Shown piece after piece: positions 8,764 through 17,231 of a stretch of DNA of 37,815 nucleotides (position 1 is its first letter; each line of letters opens with the position of its first letter). A program made the translations under genes and the position numbers. The notes under the pieces were generated by a model, which was given only the letters and a program-made list of their open reading frames with translations, ran no database searches and was not told the DNA's origin. Source of the stretch: Hespellia sp. (GTDB lineage Bacteria; Bacillota; Clostridia; Lachnospirales; Lachnospiraceae); contig JAAVXR010000090.1 in NCBI GenBank assembly GCA_022790755.1, positions 1 to 37,815 of the forward strand, given 5' to 3'.

Positions 8764-9290
8764 ATGCGAAGAAAATGGCTTTTGGCGGTGTGCTTCTGGC
8801 CATGACGCTGCTCTGCATGCTGCTGGGAAGCATTTTGGAGACAAACACCTTGTTTTTGCTGGCGCTTGCTTCGTATTTTGTGGGAATTGTGATCCGTGAA
8901 TTCGGAATGGGGACGGGTGGCGCGTTTTATGTGGCAGGAGTGTTGCTTGGGATGTTTCTTGCTCCGAACAAGTTTTACGTATGTTCTTATGCTGCCATGG
9001 CGTTATATATTTTGGTAATTGAGTTCGTGTGGTTGCGGATCGGGAAGATGAAGATGCGCAATCCTGATAGAATTGCAAAATTATTTTGGGTGATAAAATT
9101 TCTAGCTTTTAATGTGATTTATCTTCCTATGATTTTGGGATTTGGACAGTTTTTGTTTGCGAGAAAGCTTTCAGGGTGGATGCTTGCGGCTGTAATTTTG
9201 GGTGGTCAGCTTGGTCTGTTTTTGTATGACAGGGCGTATGAATATGTGCAAGTATATCTTTGGGGTAGGCTTCGCAAATATCTAAAATAA
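8754..9290 (+). CDS. Small integral membrane protein of unknown function
   Basis: A 178-residue hydrophobic protein with about five predicted membrane helices. The start, MHVNAKKMAFGGVLLAM, resembles S-components of ECF vitamin transporters and DUF2232-type proteins, but I cannot assign a substrate, and no ECF ATPase is nearby. A charged stretch KMKMRNPDRIAK near residue 100 would be cytoplasmic. ATG 8754 lies within the end of the J-domain gene, 12 bases after GGGAGG, so the two are probably translated together. The shared transcript suggests a role linked to the J-domain protein, for example a membrane anchor or client. This is inference only. Confidence 0.65.
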   Translation: MHVNAKKMAFGGVLLAMTLLCMLLGSILETNTLFLLALASYFVGIVIREFGMGTGGAFYVAGVLLGMFLAPNKFYVCSYAAMALYILVIEFVWLRIGKMKMRNPDRIAKLFWVIKFLAFNVIYLPMILGFGQFLFARKLSGWMLAAVILGGQLGLFLYDRAYEYVQVYLWGRLRKYLK

Positions 9291-9314
9291 AAGACCATAA
9301 AAGGAGAGGGAAAT

Positions 9315-10028
9315 ATGGCTTCGTTTGTGAAAGATATCACGTCTTTTTACGGGACTGGAGCAAGGAATGATGCCGGACAAACTCTGGAGGAATTTCTGGA
9401 CGTTTATGATCCATATAAATATAAGACACCGAGCTGTACGACAGATGCGGTGGTCTTTTCTTATACCGAAAAATTAAGTCGAAGCCTGGAAGGGTTGAAG
9501 ATTCTGTTGGTGCAGAGGAGCAACCACCCAAGCATCGGTTTCTGGGCGCTGCCGGGAGGATTCATTGAGTTGGAGGAGAATCTGGAAGATACGGCGAGAA
9601 GAGAGCTGGAGGAGGAAACTGGAGTAAAAGATCTGACGATGGAGCAGATCGCGGTTTATGGTGACTGGGATCGAGACCCGAGAGCAAGGATCATCACGAC
9701 GGCATATATGGCGCTGGTGCGAGAAAGTGATGTGAAAGTACAGGCGGGGGATGACGCTGCGGATGCCGCATGGTGTCGGGTATCTTTTGAACGGTTGGAT
9801 TCTGTGCAGCAGGGGAAACAGAAGATAAGTCGGTACAGATTACGTGTAGAAAATACACAAAAACAGGTATTTACGGAGGCGGTTGTGAAGCGGGTAGTCC
9901 GAGGGAATGTCATTCGGGAAGAGAAGTTCACGGTGGAAGAGCGCGGAATGCTCGCCTCGGACCATGCGGCAATTATTGTACAGGCTTTATTGAAGTTACA
10001 AGAACGTCTGGAGGATCATCGTGGTTAA
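9315..10028 (+). CDS. Nudix hydrolase
   Basis: A 237-residue protein with a perfect Nudix box, Gx5Ex7REUxEExGU, at residues 82-104 (GFIELEE then RRELEEETGV), which binds Mg2+ and hydrolyses nucleoside diphosphate-linked compounds. The preceding LLVQRSNHPSIGFWALPGG is typical of ADP-ribose/NADH pyrophosphatase-like and NrtR-like members. The long C-terminal part (residues 150-237) could be a winged helix as in NrtR regulators, but I see no certain DNA-binding helix. ATG 9315 follows AAAAGGAGAGGGAAAT. The gene starts 24 nt after the membrane protein gene and may share its transcript. Confidence 0.88.
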   Translation: MASFVKDITSFYGTGARNDAGQTLEEFLDVYDPYKYKTPSCTTDAVVFSYTEKLSRSLEGLKILLVQRSNHPSIGFWALPGGFIELEENLEDTARRELEEETGVKDLTMEQIAVYGDWDRDPRARIITTAYMALVRESDVKVQAGDDAADAAWCRVSFERLDSVQQGKQKISRYRLRVENTQKQVFTEAVVKRVVRGNVIREEKFTVEERGMLASDHAAIIVQALLKLQERLEDHRG

Positions 10029-10080
10029 GATATCGTCAAATGTGTCCCTTGTTTGAGACATAGCTTTATGATAAGATGGG

Positions 10081-10165
10081 AAACGGAATGGAGGAAAGGG
10101 TGAAAGAAAGGCGTTTCACCCCATACCTGCTTGTGCTGTGAAGCGTGCACAGAATGGAGGAAATG
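10081..10165 (+). repeat. Leader cassette, copy B (upstream of glnS)
   Basis: Second copy of the cassette at 8051-8139. Hairpin 1 is a perfect 8-bp stem pairing 10098-10105 with 10114-10121 around an 8-nt loop. In copy A the same stem is kept by a G-U pair, with the same loop length but a different loop sequence. Hairpin 2 pairs 10132-10136 with 10147-10151 and covers the leader stop codon. The flanking motif GGAATGGAGGAAA (10085-10097) recurs as AGAATGGAGGAAA (10151-10163). A weak promoter, TTGTTT (10049) with TAAGAT (10072), may precede it. Confidence 0.8.
10100..10141 (+). CDS. Putative 13-residue leader peptide, copy B
   Basis: GTG at 10100, preceded by GGAGGAAAG, begins (M)KERRFTPYLLVL and ends at TGA 10139-10141. 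As in copy A the stop is 24 nt before the main start codon and in the same frame. The three extra bases relative to copy A form one whole codon, which keeps the frame. Two Arg codons (AGG, CGT) in the middle differ from Asp-Ile in copy A, so the constant part is the PYLLVL tail. It contains no Gln codon, so a classic Gln attenuation peptide for glnS is unlikely. Confidence 0.5.
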   Translation: MKERRFTPYLLVL

Positions 10166-11833
10166 ATGGAAAACGAAACAATATCAAAAAATTTTATTGA
10201 GCAGGAGATTGATAAGGATCTGCGGGAGGGAGTTTACGATCATGTCTGTACAAGATTTCCGCCGGAGCCGAACGGATACCTGCATATTGGTCATGCGAAG
10301 TCTATTCTTTTGAATTATGGATTGGCACAGGAATATGGCGGAACATTTCATATGAGGTTTGACGACACAAACCCTACAAAGGAAAAGATGGAGTTTGTGG
10401 AGTCTATTAAAGAAGATATTCAGTGGCTGGGAGCCGATTGGAAGAAACATCTTTATTTTGCGTCTGATTATTTCGATCAGATGTATGCCTGTGCGGTAAA
10501 ACTGATTGAAAAAGGAAAAGCGTATGTGTGTGATTTGACTCCAGATGAGATTCGCGAATATCGCGGTACATTGACGGAACCTGGAAAGAACAGTCCATAC
10601 CGGGAGCGTACGGTGGAGGAAAATCTAGCGTTGTTTGAGGAGATGCGGGAAGGCAAAGTGGCAGACGGAAGCCGAGTGTTGCGTGCGAAGATTGATATGG
10701 CGTCTCCGAACATCAATATGAGAGATCCGATTATTTATCGTGTGGCACATATGTCCCACCACAATACATTGGATAAATGGTGCATTTATCCAATGTATGA
10801 TTTTGCGCATCCGATTGAAGATGCGATTGAGGGGATCACACATTCTATCTGTACTCTGGAATTCGAGGATCACAGACCGCTTTACGATTGGGTGGTGCGA
10901 GAGTGTGAGTTCGAGAATCCGCCGCGTCAGATTGAGTTCGCTAAATTGTATCTCACGAACGTTGTAACGGGAAAACGTTACATTAAGAAGTTAGTGGAAG
11001 ATCAGATTGTGGATGGTTGGGACGATCCAAGACTGGTTTCGATTGCGGCACTGCGCCGCCGTGGATTTACTCCGGAATCCATTAAAATGTTTATTGATTT
11101 GTGCGGCGTGTCAAAGAGTCAGAGCTCTGTGGATTATGCGATGCTAGAGTACTGTATCCGAGAGGATCTAAAGTTGAAAAAGCCGCGTGTGATGGCCGTA
11201 TTAGATCCGGTGAAGTTGATCATTGACAATTATCCAGAAGGAGAAGTCGAGTATCTGGATGCCCCGAATAACTTAGAAAATGAAGCGCTGGGGAATAGAA
11301 AAGTGCCGTTTTGCAGAGAGTTGTACATTGAGCGGGAAGACTTTATGGAGGAACCGCCGAAGAAGTATTTCCGTCTATATCCGGGCAATGAAGTTCGTCT
11401 CATGAATGCATATTTCGTGACGTGTACGGGCTTCGAGAAAGATGAGAAAGGAAATGTCACGGTCGTGCACTGTACGTACGATCCGGAGACGAAGAGCGGC
11501 AGCGGATTTTCTGGAAGAAAGGTCAAAGGAACCATTCATTGGGTTTCGGCGCAGCACGCCGAGAAAGCGACCGTGCGCCTCTATGAGAATCTCGTGGACG
11601 AAGAAAAGGGTGTCTACAATAAGGAAGACGGTTCTCTGAATCTGAATCCGAATTCTTTGACGGTAAAAGAAATTCTGGTAGAACCTAGCTTGAAGCAGGC
11701 AAAGGCATACGACAGTTTTCAGTTTGTCAGACAGGGGTATTTTTGCGTGGATGCGAGAGATTCCAGACCGGATAATCTAGTGTTCAATCGGATTGTTTCG
11801 CTGAAGAGTTCTTTTAAATTGCCGAAGAAATGA
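10166..11833 (+). CDS. glnS: Glutaminyl-tRNA synthetase
   Basis: A 555-residue class I synthetase that charges tRNA-Gln directly. The HIGH motif is intact at residues 37-46 ([10 protein letters not shown]). GWDDPRL and [10 protein letters not shown], typical of GlnRS catalytic domains, follow at 284-305. The site normally holding the KMSKS-type MSKRK reads VTGKRYIKK at 267-275, so Met-Ser is replaced by Thr-Gly while the key lysine and arginine remain. The C-terminal half is the anticodon-binding beta-barrel region ([11 protein letters not shown]). ATG 10166 is five bases after GGAGG, the same spacing as in the J-domain gene; ATG 10163 is only two bases away. It is preceded by the leader cassette copy B. 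Confidence 0.96.
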   Translation: MENETISKNFIEQEIDKDLREGVYDHVCTRFPPEPNGYLHIGHAKSILLNYGLAQEYGGTFHMRFDDTNPTKEKMEFVESIKEDIQWLGADWKKHLYFASDYFDQMYACAVKLIEKGKAYVCDLTPDEIREYRGTLTEPGKNSPYRERTVEENLALFEEMREGKVADGSRVLRAKIDMASPNINMRDPIIYRVAHMSHHNTLDKWCIYPMYDFAHPIEDAIEGITHSICTLEFEDHRPLYDWVVRECEFENPPRQIEFAKLYLTNVVTGKRYIKKLVEDQIVDGWDDPRLVSIAALRRRGFTPESIKMFIDLCGVSKSQSSVDYAMLEYCIREDLKLKKPRVMAVLDPVKLIIDNYPEGEVEYLDAPNNLENEALGNRKVPFCRELYIEREDFMEEPPKKYFRLYPGNEVRLMNAYFVTCTGFEKDEKGNVTVVHCTYDPETKSGSGFSGRKVKGTIHWVSAQHAEKATVRLYENLVDEEKGVYNKEDGSLNLNPNSLTVKEILVEPSLKQAKAYDSFQFVRQGYFCVDARDSRPDNLVFNRIVSLKSSFKLPKK

Positions 11834-12002
11834 TAGACTCTGAATGAGAGTTTGCTTCCAAATGTAATGGAGCAGTCGGAAAATGATATTTTATAATGTA
11901 TAGATGTATCCACGAGGATATGCGCTATCTATTGCAGAAATAAAATGTTTTCTGGCTGCTCTTTTCTTTGTAAAAGAAAGCCATAGAAACGGAGGAATAC
12001 AG
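11834..12002 (+). other. Intergenic region before the MocR-type regulator
   Basis: This 169-nt region has no convincing gene. A TATAAT lies at about 11892-11897 but lacks a good -35 box. No clear terminator for glnS is visible. Confidence 0.4.
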
Positions 12003-13409
12003 ATGCATGAATTGACTATTCATTTGCAGCCAAACGCGAAAGAACCTTTGTATGAGCAGATTTATTCCTATGTAAAGCAGAATATACAGAATGGAAAAAT
12101 GAAAAGCGGGGAGAAGCTGCCTTCGACGAGGATGTTGGCAAAATATCTGGAAGTCAGCCGCAGTACAATAGAGCTTGCGTATGAGCAACTATTATCGGAG
12201 GGGTACATAGAAGCCGTTCCCTGTAAGGGTTATTTTGTGGCGCAGATTGAAGAATTATTTCAGTGGAATCCAACAAAGAGAAATTTACCAGAGGAGACGG
12301 AAGAGAAAGCAGCTTCATATGTATATGATTTTTCACCGAATGGAGTAGATCTGAACAGTTTTCCTTATAATGCATGGCGGAAGTTGGCCGGGGAAAGTCT
12401 TGTGGAGGATAGGACGGAACTGTTTCGTTTGGGAGACTCTCAGGGAGAGTGGGGGCTGCGCAATGCAATCTGTAATTATCTCTATCAGGCCAGAGGAGTG
12501 AATTGTACGCCGAAGCAGGTAGTTGTTGGCGCTGGAAATGATTATCTGCTTATGCTTCTCAGTACGATATTGGGTCAAAATCACACGGTGGCTCTGGAAA
12601 ATCCGACTTATAAGCAAGCCTATCGTCTGTTTCAGAATTTATCTTATCAGGTTTGCACGGTGGATATGGACGAGAGTGGAATGCGGGTGGAAGATCTGGA
12701 GAAAACGAACGCAGATATCGCGTTTGTGATGCCTTCGCATCAATATCCGCTGGGGACTGTGATGCCGTTGAAACGGCGGTTGGCTCTCTTGAAGTGGGCG
12801 GATGCGAAGGAAGGACGTTATATCGTGGAAGATGATTATGACAGTGAATTTCGGTATAAAGGAAAACCCATTCCCGCGTTACAGGGATATGACAGGAACG
12901 GGAAAGTGATTTATATTGGAACTTTTTCAAAATCCATTGCACCGGCGATCCGCATGAGTTATATGGTGCTTCCCGCGCCTGTTTTAAAGTCGTATGAGGA
13001 AAGAAGCCGATTCGTGAATTCTACGGTATCGAAAGTAGATCAGATGATTCTGCAGAAATTCATAGAGCAGGGATATTTTGAGCGGCACTTGAACAAGACG
13101 CGGGCTCTTTATAAAAATCGCCATGACACATTGCTTGCCTCTTTACGTCCGTTGCAAAGGTTTTGTACGATTTCGGGTGAAAATGCCGGTGTGCATCTCT
13201 TGCTGCATTTTAAAAATCAAAAAGAGGAGGACCTAATTGCCGCGGCAAAAGAACAAGGGATACTTGTGTATGGTTTGTCAGAATATTATGTAGAGTCGCC
13301 AAAAAGAAATGAGGCCGTCATCATGCTGGGATACGCAAATCTGCAGGAAGAGAAGATTCGGAAAGCGACAGCACTTCTGATAGAGGCATGGAAGGATTTG
13401 ATATGTTGA
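12003..13409 (+). CDS. MocR/PdxR-type GntR regulator with aminotransferase domain
   Basis: A 468-residue fusion. Residues 10-80 are a GntR winged helix (LYEQIYSYVKQNI, LPSTRMLAKYLEVSRSTI); the rest is a fold-type I aminotransferase domain used as a PLP-binding effector module. The PLP lysine is K310 in IGTFSKSIAP, with DDYDSEFRY upstream. Members control pyridoxal 5'-phosphate synthesis (pdxST), GABA or taurine use. No such target is adjacent here, so the regulon is open. ATG 12003 follows GGAGGAATACAG; a longer frame back to 11904 lacks a ribosome binding site and the conserved domain starts after 12003. Confidence 0.9.
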   Translation: MHELTIHLQPNAKEPLYEQIYSYVKQNIQNGKMKSGEKLPSTRMLAKYLEVSRSTIELAYEQLLSEGYIEAVPCKGYFVAQIEELFQWNPTKRNLPEETEEKAASYVYDFSPNGVDLNSFPYNAWRKLAGESLVEDRTELFRLGDSQGEWGLRNAICNYLYQARGVNCTPKQVVVGAGNDYLLMLLSTILGQNHTVALENPTYKQAYRLFQNLSYQVCTVDMDESGMRVEDLEKTNADIAFVMPSHQYPLGTVMPLKRRLALLKWADAKEGRYIVEDDYDSEFRYKGKPIPALQGYDRNGKVIYIGTFSKSIAPAIRMSYMVLPAPVLKSYEERSRFVNSTVSKVDQMILQKFIEQGYFERHLNKTRALYKNRHDTLLASLRPLQRFCTISGENAGVHLLLHFKNQKEEDLIAAAKEQGILVYGLSEYYVESPKRNEAVIMLGYANLQEEKIRKATALLIEAWKDLIC

Positions 13410-13415
13410 AAAAGA

Positions 13416-13436
13416 ATGCCGCCAAATAGGCGGCAT
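13416..13436. terminator. Terminator between convergent genes
   Basis: ATGCCGCC (13416-13423), a 5-nt loop, and GGCGGCAT (13429-13436). Read on the minus strand the stem is followed by TCTTTTTC, so it best serves the small minus-strand gene; on the plus strand it lies just after the regulator stop codon but has a poor T tract. Confidence 0.65.
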
Positions 13437-13460
13437 GTGTTCAGGGATATCCATAAATGC

Positions 13461-13694
13461 TTAAGATTCCTGAGAGTTCTCCTTTGCATCTTCTGAGGAT
13501 TTTGTCTGATTTAATGGAACATATTCTCTTTCTGCTGTCGGCGTGGACTCTTCGTCCGAGTCGAAACTGTCGTCTGTCGGATCATCACAGGTCAAATCTT
13601 CCTCTTCGTCCTTTCCGTGAAAATATGCATATAGAACGCCGATTGCCGCACCAATAGCAGCAAGAATGAGTAAATATCTAGCTGATTTGCGCAA
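13461..13694 (-). CDS. Small membrane-anchored acidic protein
   Basis: A 77-residue protein with one N-terminal membrane helix (YLLILAAIGAAIGVLYAYF, residues 7-25) followed by a highly acidic, Ser/Thr/Asp/Glu-rich tail that would be disordered. It begins with TTG at 13694, eight bases after AAAGGAGG on the minus strand. A terminator follows its stop. It resembles the small YtxH-like or single-helix proteins common in Lachnospiraceae, but I cannot name a family. It is divergent from the cardiolipin synthase gene 150 bp away. No function can be given. Confidence 0.65.
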   Translation of the reverse strand: MRKSARYLLILAAIGAAIGVLYAYFHGKDEEEDLTCDDPTDDSFDSDEESTPTAEREYVPLNQTKSSEDAKENSQES

Positions 13695-13844
13695 TATAAA
13701 GTCCTCCTTTCTTAATCTAGGCAGACAAAGCCCGCCTGTCCCGTAAATTTCATTGTAATACTTTTTTTGAGAAATTACAATATGCCCTTGTTGAGGAAAA
13801 AAAGATTTTATGATAAACTGAAAACAGAGGAGGCAGTTTAAAAA

Positions 13845-15413
13845 ATGAATTATCCTATAGCAACGCCGGTAAAAAAGGCGAAAAAAGGAATATTGAGTGT
13901 TGTCTTCAGTCGTACGGCTTTGATTCTGACCTTGTTGGCCATTCAGTTGGGTATGATGATAGCAATGGCGACGATTCTGCGGGATTACCGTACTTATATG
14001 TACGTGGTTTCATCGGTATTGAAGGCGATTGTACTGATTTATATTATCAACGAACGTGGAAATCCCGTGTTTAATATGACATGGATTTTGTTGATTACGA
14101 TTTTCCCTGCATTTGGCACTTTGTTTTATATTTATGTAAAGTCTGAAGTCGGTTCGCGCGCACTGGGAAAGCAACTTTCAAAGCGTAAACTGGAGATTCG
14201 GAAATATATGAAACAGAATCCAAAGATTATTGAGAATCTTAGGATCAGCAAACCGGCAGATGCGAATCTGGCTCATTATATGAAATATCAATTGGGTTTT
14301 CCTGTCTATCGAAACACAAAAGCGATGTTCTTTTCCTGCGGGGAGGAGAAGTTCGCGGCTTTGACACGGGAGTTGCGTCGCGCGAAGAGGTTTATTTTTC
14401 TGGAATACTTTATCGTGGAAGAAGGATATATGTGGAGCACAATTCTGGATATTCTGAAAGAAAAAGTGCAAGAAGGCGTGGAAGTTCGCTTCATGTATGA
14501 TGGGATGTGTAGCATCTCAATGTTGCCCTACGACTATCCGAGAAAACTCCAGAAGTTTGGAATTCGCTGTAAGATGTTTAGTCCTTTGCATCCTATCCTC
14601 TCTACTGTTCAGAACAATCGTGATCACCGGAAGATCTGTGTGGTTGACGGAAGAGTTGCATTTACTGGCGGGATCAATCTTGGGGATGAATACATAAACA
14701 GAAAGGAACGTTTCGGGTATTGGAAAGACACGGCCGTTTTGTTGGAGGGGGATGCTGTACAGAGCTTCACGATGATGTTTCTTCAGATGTGGAATGCGAC
14801 GGAAAGAAAACGGGAAAACTACAGAAGATATCAGACCAAGATGTCCGAAGGCGTCAAAAGAGAGCTGGGCTTTGTACTCCCTTATGGGGACAGTCCTTTC
14901 GATCATGAAGAAGTTGGAGAAACCGTCTATTTACATATTTTGAATCATGCGAAGAAATATGTGCATATTATGACGCCGTATTTGATATTGGATAACGCGA
15001 TGCTTGATACGCTGACGAGAACGGCAAAAAGTGGAATCGAAGTGTGTATTATTATGCCGCATATTCCAGATAAATGGTATGCGTTTGTACTTGCAAAGAC
15101 CTATTATCGGGAACTGTTGGAGGCTGGTGTGCAGATCTATGAATTCACGCCAGGATTTGTACATGCAAAGATTTTTGTGGCAGATGATGATACGGCGACC
15201 GTGGGAACGATCAATTTGGATTTCCGAAGTCTCTATCTGCATTTCGAATGTGGGGCTTATATTTATAACAATCCGGTAGTGAGAGAGATTGAAAAGGATT
15301 TTCAAAAAACACTCAAAAAATGCCAGAGTGTCACGCTCACGGAGGTGCGTAATCAGAAACTGACGGAAAAAATCTGCGGCCGTGTGTTGAGAATGATTGC
15401 CCCTCTGATGTGA
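13845..15413 (+). CDS. cls: Cardiolipin synthase
   Basis: A 522-residue phospholipase D-superfamily enzyme that joins two phosphatidylglycerols into cardiolipin at the membrane. Three hydrophobic segments lie at about 22-46, 52-69 and 76-98. The two HKD motifs are present: H261-K263-D268 (HRKICVVD, followed by GGINLGDEY) and H440-K442-D447 (HAKIFVAD, followed by GTINLDFRS). Length and order match clostridial Cls. ATG 13845 follows AGAGGAGG. Upstream, TTGAGG and TAAACT separated by 17 nt (13792-13820 area) could be a weak promoter. Confidence 0.93.
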   Translation: MNYPIATPVKKAKKGILSVVFSRTALILTLLAIQLGMMIAMATILRDYRTYMYVVSSVLKAIVLIYIINERGNPVFNMTWILLITIFPAFGTLFYIYVKSEVGSRALGKQLSKRKLEIRKYMKQNPKIIENLRISKPADANLAHYMKYQLGFPVYRNTKAMFFSCGEEKFAALTRELRRAKRFIFLEYFIVEEGYMWSTILDILKEKVQEGVEVRFMYDGMCSISMLPYDYPRKLQKFGIRCKMFSPLHPILSTVQNNRDHRKICVVDGRVAFTGGINLGDEYINRKERFGYWKDTAVLLEGDAVQSFTMMFLQMWNATERKRENYRRYQTKMSEGVKRELGFVLPYGDSPFDHEEVGETVYLHILNHAKKYVHIMTPYLILDNAMLDTLTRTAKSGIEVCIIMPHIPDKWYAFVLAKTYYRELLEAGVQIYEFTPGFVHAKIFVADDDTATVGTINLDFRSLYLHFECGAYIYNNPVVREIEKDFQKTLKKCQSVTLTEVRNQKLTEKICGRVLRMIAPLM

Positions 15414-15457
15414 AAGTGCATAAAAACATAATAAAATGAAGAATTCCCGTAAAATAT

Positions 15458-15486
15458 TTTACAGAACAGAAAAAGTATAGTATAAT
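15458..15486 (+). promoter_or_regulatory. Promoter for purA
   Basis: TTTACA (15458-15463), exactly 17 nt, and TATAAT (15481-15486). The 60-nt leader that follows (to the purA SD AGGAGGAG) is GC-rich (GGCGGTCC, GGGCGGCC) and could fold, but I do not recognise a known riboswitch in it. Confidence 0.8.
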
Positions 15487-15554
15487 TTCTAAGGCGGTCC
15501 AAAAGGGCGGCCGATAACGTTGAAAATGCGAGGATTACGCAGGAGGAGTCTGAT

Positions 15555-16841
15555 ATGGTAAAAGCTGTAGTAGGAGCGAACTGGGGAGACGAAGGTAAGG
15601 GTAAAATCACGGACATGCTTGCAAAAAAAGCGGATATTATTATCCGATTTCAGGGTGGAGCAAATGCCGGACATACCATTATAAACAATTATGGGAAGTT
15701 TGCGCTGCATACATTGCCGTCCGGTGTGTTCTATGATCATACAACAAGTATTATTGGAAATGGAGTTGCTCTGGATATCCCACGGTTGATTCAGGAGATT
15801 CAGGATATTACAATGGACGGTGTGCCGCAACCGAAGATTTTGGTATCGGACCGTGCGCAGATCGTGATGTCTTATCACAAGAATTTTGATGCGTACGAGG
15901 AGGAACGTCTTGGTGGAAAATCATTCGGTTCCACAAAGTCTGGAATCGCACCGTTTTATGCCGATAAGTATTCGAAAATTGGGTTCCAGGTCAGCGAACT
16001 GTTTGATGCTAAGCGGCTCAGAACAAAGGTGGAGAATATTGTAGAACAGAAGAATGTGTTGTTGGAGCATCTTTATCATAAACCTCTGATTGATGTGGAG
16101 GAGTTGTATCAGGAACTGCTGGGATATAAAGAATTGATTGAGCCTTATGTTTGTGACACTTCCAGCTTCCTGCATGATGCTTTAAAAGAGGGCAAAGAGA
16201 TTCTGTTGGAAGGACAGTTGGGAACATTGAAAGACCCGGATCACGGGATCTATCCGATGGTCACGTCCTCTTCCACGTTGGCGGCTTATGGCGCGATCGG
16301 TGCAGGAATTCCTCCTTATGAGATCAAACAGATCATTACGGTGTGTAAGGCATATTCCAGCGCGGTAGGAGCAGGTGCATTTGTCAGTGAGATTTTTGGA
16401 GAGGAAGCAGATGAATTGAGACGACGCGGCGGCGACGGTGGAGAGTTCGGAGCTACGACCGGGCGTCCAAGGCGTATGGGATGGTTTGACTGTGTAGCCT
16501 CCAAGTACGGGTGTAAATTGCAAGGGACGACGGACGTTGCGTTCACGGTGCTGGATGTTTTGGGATATCTGGACGAGATTCCGGTCTGTGTTGGTTATGA
16601 GATTGATGGAGAGGTGACTACAGATTTTCCAGTGACAAGTCTTCTGGAAAAGGCAAAACCGGTGATGAAAATACTTCCTGGATGGAAGCAGGATATCCGT
16701 GGAATCAAGAAATACGAGGATTTACCGGAGAATTGTAGAAAGTATGTAGAATTTATAGAACAGGAGATTGGGTATCCGATCACATTGATCAGTAATGGTC
16801 CTGGAAGAGATGATATTATCTACCGAAAATTCAACGGATGA
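15555..16841 (+). CDS. purA: Adenylosuccinate synthase
   Basis: Catalyses the GTP-dependent joining of IMP and aspartate to adenylosuccinate, the first committed step to AMP. The 428 residues match the family. The GTP-binding loop GDEGKGK is at 11-17 and the catalytic His40 is in GGANAGHT; further signatures are FGSTKSGIAPFYADK, LEGQLGTLKDPDHG and GEFGATTGRPRRMGW. ATG 15555 follows AGGAGGAGTCTGAT. It has a strong promoter of its own and is followed after 19 nt by a small membrane protein gene, probably on the same message. Confidence 0.97.
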   Translation: MVKAVVGANWGDEGKGKITDMLAKKADIIIRFQGGANAGHTIINNYGKFALHTLPSGVFYDHTTSIIGNGVALDIPRLIQEIQDITMDGVPQPKILVSDRAQIVMSYHKNFDAYEEERLGGKSFGSTKSGIAPFYADKYSKIGFQVSELFDAKRLRTKVENIVEQKNVLLEHLYHKPLIDVEELYQELLGYKELIEPYVCDTSSFLHDALKEGKEILLEGQLGTLKDPDHGIYPMVTSSSTLAAYGAIGAGIPPYEIKQIITVCKAYSSAVGAGAFVSEIFGEEADELRRRGGDGGEFGATTGRPRRMGWFDCVASKYGCKLQGTTDVAFTVLDVLGYLDEIPVCVGYEIDGEVTTDFPVTSLLEKAKPVMKILPGWKQDIRGIKKYEDLPENCRKYVEFIEQEIGYPITLISNGPGRDDIIYRKFNG

Positions 16842-16860
16842 GTTTACAGGAGCAATCTTT

Positions 16861-17097
16861 ATGAAAAAAGGAATACGTATTCTGGCTTTGCTGGGAGCAA
16901 TACTCTTGGCAGGATTGTATTTGAGCACGCTCGTCTTTGCTTTTTGGCAAAGCGAGTTGGCGCTGCAGTTGTTAAAGAGTTCGGTCGCACTTACCATATT
17001 GCTTCCGATTCTGCTATATGCGTTCTTCCTGATAGGCAAAGTATCCTGCAGTCGAAAGCAACAGGACCAGGAGTCCCAGAATACGAAGGAAAGGTGA
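16861..17097 (+). CDS. Small two-helix membrane protein
   Basis: A 78-residue protein with two membrane helices (about residues 5-27 and 38-61) and a short charged tail ending QNTKER. ATG 16861 follows AGGAG at nine bases; the frame is open upstream into purA, but the hydrophobic N terminus MKKGIRILALLGAILLAG marks the true start. It lies 19 nt after purA. Similar short proteins next to purA are familiar in Lachnospiraceae genomes, but no function is known to me. Confidence 0.65.
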   Translation: MKKGIRILALLGAILLAGLYLSTLVFAFWQSELALQLLKSSVALTILLPILLYAFFLIGKVSCSRKQQDQESQNTKER

Positions 17098-17231
17098 AAG
17101 AAAAACATAGAGAATATCTGAAACAAGTTGCATAGTCCTCCATTATCTATTAATAATTGTTCTTTTTGAGTCGATACATAATATAGACAGAACAATGTGG
17201 ATATGGTAAAGATATAGAAATGAGGGATCTT

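Noticed and set aside
17080-17135. A possible third leader cassette: GGAAAGGTGAAAGAA at 17086 and a short frame ending at TAG 17135
   Set aside because: Only about 25 nt resemble the cassette; the bases are the end of the coding sequence of the small membrane protein, and the PYLLVL end, both hairpins and the downstream SD are absent.
17140-17190. A sigma-28 (flagellar)-like promoter, TTAA-N16-GTCGATAC, before the DUF6033-like gene
   Set aside because: Both boxes deviate from the TAAA/GCCGATAA consensus, and no flagellar genes lie nearby; too weak to call.
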